Below, in pieces: positions 62,325 through 64,000 of a DNA stretch of 64,000 nucleotides (position 1 is the first letter of the stretch; each line of letters opens with the position of its first letter). The stretch covers positions 30,108 to 94,107 of the forward strand of contig JAUBSN010000020.1 of NCBI GenBank assembly GCA_036704825.1. The letters run 5' to 3'. The notes under the pieces were generated by a model that was given only the letters and a program-made list of their open reading frames with translations, had not been told where the DNA came from and ran no database searches. This stretch comes from Microcoleus sp036704825. GTDB lineage: Bacteria; Cyanobacteriota; Cyanobacteriia; Cyanobacteriales; Microcoleaceae. The translations under genes and the position numbers were made by a program.

Positions 62325-63758
62325 TCATAAGCCAGATATCGGCACAAACTCGTAACCGTAACTCGTGCGATTTCCGGGTTTAACAGTTACTAATTGAACT
62401 GCTCGATTGCGATCGCCCGAAGGTAAAAACCGAATCGGGCCCGATGCTCCTTTTGCCGAAAAATCTGACGCCGATAAAGCTTGTTGAATGCCTGTACGAG
62501 TCGGATTGCGCCCTAAACCGGCAATTAAGGCGATCGCCGCATCGTAGGCTAAAGCTGTGCGCCAACTTACTTCAGCATTCCAAAGTTGTTTGGATGTTTG
62601 GGGAAAGTTGGACTGCAGATCTGCGAGAATGTGCCAAGGAACAGCCAGCACCATATCTGTTGCTCCTGCGCCGCCGATTTGCAGTGTTTTAGCAGTATAA
62701 GCGCCGTCTCCTGCTAGTAACGGCAGCCGTCGGGCGTTGACTTGCACTACTTGCAAAGCTTGGTTTAGCATGGCTGAATCGGATGCTAACATCATCACTT
62801 CTGCTCCTTGGGCGATCGCAATTTTAACGCTATCGGCCGCATTAAAATTGCCCTTGGCAAAGTCAAATTCGCCTACTATTTGTCCTCCATCTCCGTAAAC
62901 AGCCGTAGTGAATTCATCTTTCAAAGATTTGCTGTAACTGCTGGCAGAATTGAAAAATACAGCAGCTTTTTGCTTTTGCAATTTTCCCACCATATAGCGG
63001 GAAAGAGCATTAGCAGCAAACCGATCGCTCGGCACTGTCCGAAATATATTGCTGCCAACTCCTGAGAGCTGCACAGACGTACTTGTGGGAGAAATAGCTA
63101 CTAATTGTTTTTCCTGGTAAATCTTGCTGGCTGCTAGCGTTGTATCGGAACCAAAATGCCCGATTACTCCTAAAATTTCCGAGTTATTTGCTAAAGCAGT
63201 AGCAATTTGGGCTGCCATTTCTGGGTTGTTATCATCGTTAGCAATTAGCACTTTTAATGGAGTACCGCTAATGCCGTCGCTTTGGTTAATTTCATTTTGA
63301 GCTTGAGCTACCCCCCGCAGAATTTCTAGAGCAGCATTGATATCGCCGCCAATGGGAACTGCGGCGGCAATTGTGTAGGATTTTTGGTTGCCGATGCGGG
63401 CGTTGTTGAGGTAAATTAAGGCTTCGGGATCGTTGCGATTGGTGCTCAGCGAAGCTTCTAAATCGGAAATAGCTGCGTTGTAGTTGCCAGATGCGATCGC
63501 CTCTACTGCTGCTTGTTTGGTTGTGGTTGATGGCTCTGGAATTAACACTTGTTGTCCGGCACTCAGACGCTGCTCAATTGCCTGCTCTGATTGCGGCGAA
63601 TTCCCCGTCGGAGGCTTGGGAAATGTCTGATTTGGGGATGATGAACCTCCGAGATTGATGCCGCCTCGGCTTGTCAGCCACCAAATACCTGCACCGGCTA
63701 GCCCGATCGTAATTAGGAGCGATAATACCAGAACAACGGTTTCATTTTTTTGAGACAT
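62325..63758 (-). CDS. Type 1 periplasmic substrate-binding protein (Leu/Ile/Val-binding-like)
   Basis: 477 residues. An N-terminal anchor helix (about 8-28, VLVLSLLITIGLAGAGIWWL) is followed by a Ser/Pro/Gln-rich linker and a short TPR-like helical pair (ASGNYNAAISDLEASL; ALIYLNNARIG). The rest (about 130-477) has the two-lobed fold: AAAVPIGGDINAALEILRGV, GVIGHFGSDTTLAAS, VAISPTSTSVQLS and LLAGDGAY. The ligand is probably an amino acid or amide. No permease or ATPase gene is adjacent, so it may act as a sensor or serve a transporter elsewhere. The TPR-like insert before the binding domain is unusual for a plain transport receptor. Confidence 0.87.
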   Translation of the reverse strand: MSQKNETVVLVLSLLITIGLAGAGIWWLTSRGGINLGGSSSPNQTFPKPPTGNSPQSEQAIEQRLSAGQQVLIPEPSTTTKQAAVEAIASGNYNAAISDLEASLSTNRNDPEALIYLNNARIGNQKSYTIAAAVPIGGDINAALEILRGVAQAQNEINQSDGISGTPLKVLIANDDNNPEMAAQIATALANNSEILGVIGHFGSDTTLAASKIYQEKQLVAISPTSTSVQLSGVGSNIFRTVPSDRFAANALSRYMVGKLQKQKAAVFFNSASSYSKSLKDEFTTAVYGDGGQIVGEFDFAKGNFNAADSVKIAIAQGAEVMMLASDSAMLNQALQVVQVNARRLPLLAGDGAYTAKTLQIGGAGATDMVLAVPWHILADLQSNFPQTSKQLWNAEVSWRTALAYDAAIALIAGLGRNPTRTGIQQALSASDFSAKGASGPIRFLPSGDRNRAVQLVTVKPGNRTSYGYEFVPISGL

Positions 63759-63793
63759 GGCAGCAGGATTTTAGATTGTAGGTTTTAGATTCA

Positions 63794-63835
63794 AAGAAGG
63801 AAGGAAGTTCGGCAACGAGCAATGTACGGGATGTA
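63794..63835. repeat. Dispersed repeat (intergenic copy)
   Basis: Complement of the element found in the glycosyltransferase gene at 578-640: GGAAGTTCGGCAACGAGCAA followed by TGTACGGGATGTAACG. Preceded by GATTTTA-like units (63768-63790). Confidence 0.75.
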
Positions 63836-63982
63836 ACGCATTTAATAACAAGTTTTCCTTCATTTAATAATGTATGTACCAATTATTCTAATTGTGCTAC
63901 TGGAGATAGATGATTTTTGTCTGACATACAGCACTTCCGGATGTTACGAGGTACAATAGAATAGACTAAAAATAATATACAA

Positions 63983-64000
63983 ATGAAAGCATACTCAGTA
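63983..64000 (+). CDS. Possible start of an IS630-family transposase (cut by window edge)
   Basis: Only six codons are visible, MKAYSV, which is the usual start of IS630-type transposases (MKAYSxDLR). The preceding TACAGCACTTCCGG (63929-63942) could belong to a terminal inverted repeat. The evidence is thin. Confidence 0.4.

Overview
The window comes from a filamentous cyanobacterium, most likely of the Microcoleus/Oscillatoria/Phormidium group. Direct evidence is a PsaK photosystem I subunit, a one-helix high-light-inducible protein, cyanobacterial-type PEP carboxylase, many GCGATCGC (HIP1) octamers, short tandem heptamer repeats between genes and dispersed hairpin repeats. The genus is an inference.

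Layout. Positions 1-8.75 kb (minus strand) hold a surface-polysaccharide operon: an ABC-2 permease (Wzm type), its ATPase with a C-terminal carbohydrate-binding extension (Wzt type), a methyltransferase with a C-terminal coiled coil, and a very large sulfotransferase/coiled-coil/GT2/GT2/GT4 protein that runs off the left edge. The combination resembles the WbdD-Wzm-Wzt chain-termination and length-ruler logic of some O-antigen systems. Positions 8.9-13.2 kb hold a conserved hypothetical gene, ruvB, a Uma2-family nuclease gene and recN. Positions 13.9-21.3 kb are a signalling block: a GAF-GAF-PAS adenylate cyclase, a small protein built from an internal duplication and two tandem membrane-anchored Ser/Thr kinases. 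Positions 21.6-31.6 kb hold ppa, a metallo-beta-lactamase-fold hydrolase, a diheme cytochrome c, a methyltransferase, a second Uma2 gene, an HPP membrane protein flanked by two decayed copies of one gene end, and ppc.

Positions 31.9-39.9 kb are the most unusual part. A giant gene read on the minus strand encodes a DUF4114-like region, a 28-residue repeat array (broken by two assembly gaps), a subtilisin-like S8 protease, a long Ser/Asn/Thr-rich stretch, a hydrophobic segment and a small C-terminal domain that looks like a polymorphic-toxin tip. An acidic 159-residue protein with its own strong ribosome binding site follows 19 bases later and is the candidate immunity protein. The tip and the candidate immunity gene are then repeated as a second, degenerate cassette, the usual signature of toxin-tip/immunity evolution.

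Positions 40.5-48.5 kb hold a DUF1574/SGNH-like protein with four N-terminal repeats, a large zinc metalloprotease, a CPBP intramembrane protease and a DUF1349 protein. Positions 48.6-58.2 kb hold psaK, an hli gene, hflX (with no canonical start codon), a PEP-CTERM protein, grxC-gshB, a Gfo/Idh/MocA oxidoreductase, a CHAT-FHA protein and a conserved hypothetical gene. Positions 59-64 kb hold a cellulose-synthase-like glycosyltransferase with a degenerate PilZ-like tail, a small secreted protein, a type 1 periplasmic-binding protein and, at the very edge, what may be the first codons of an IS630-type transposase.

Limits: no alignment or search was run. Family names rest on motifs read by eye, and domain borders are approximate.
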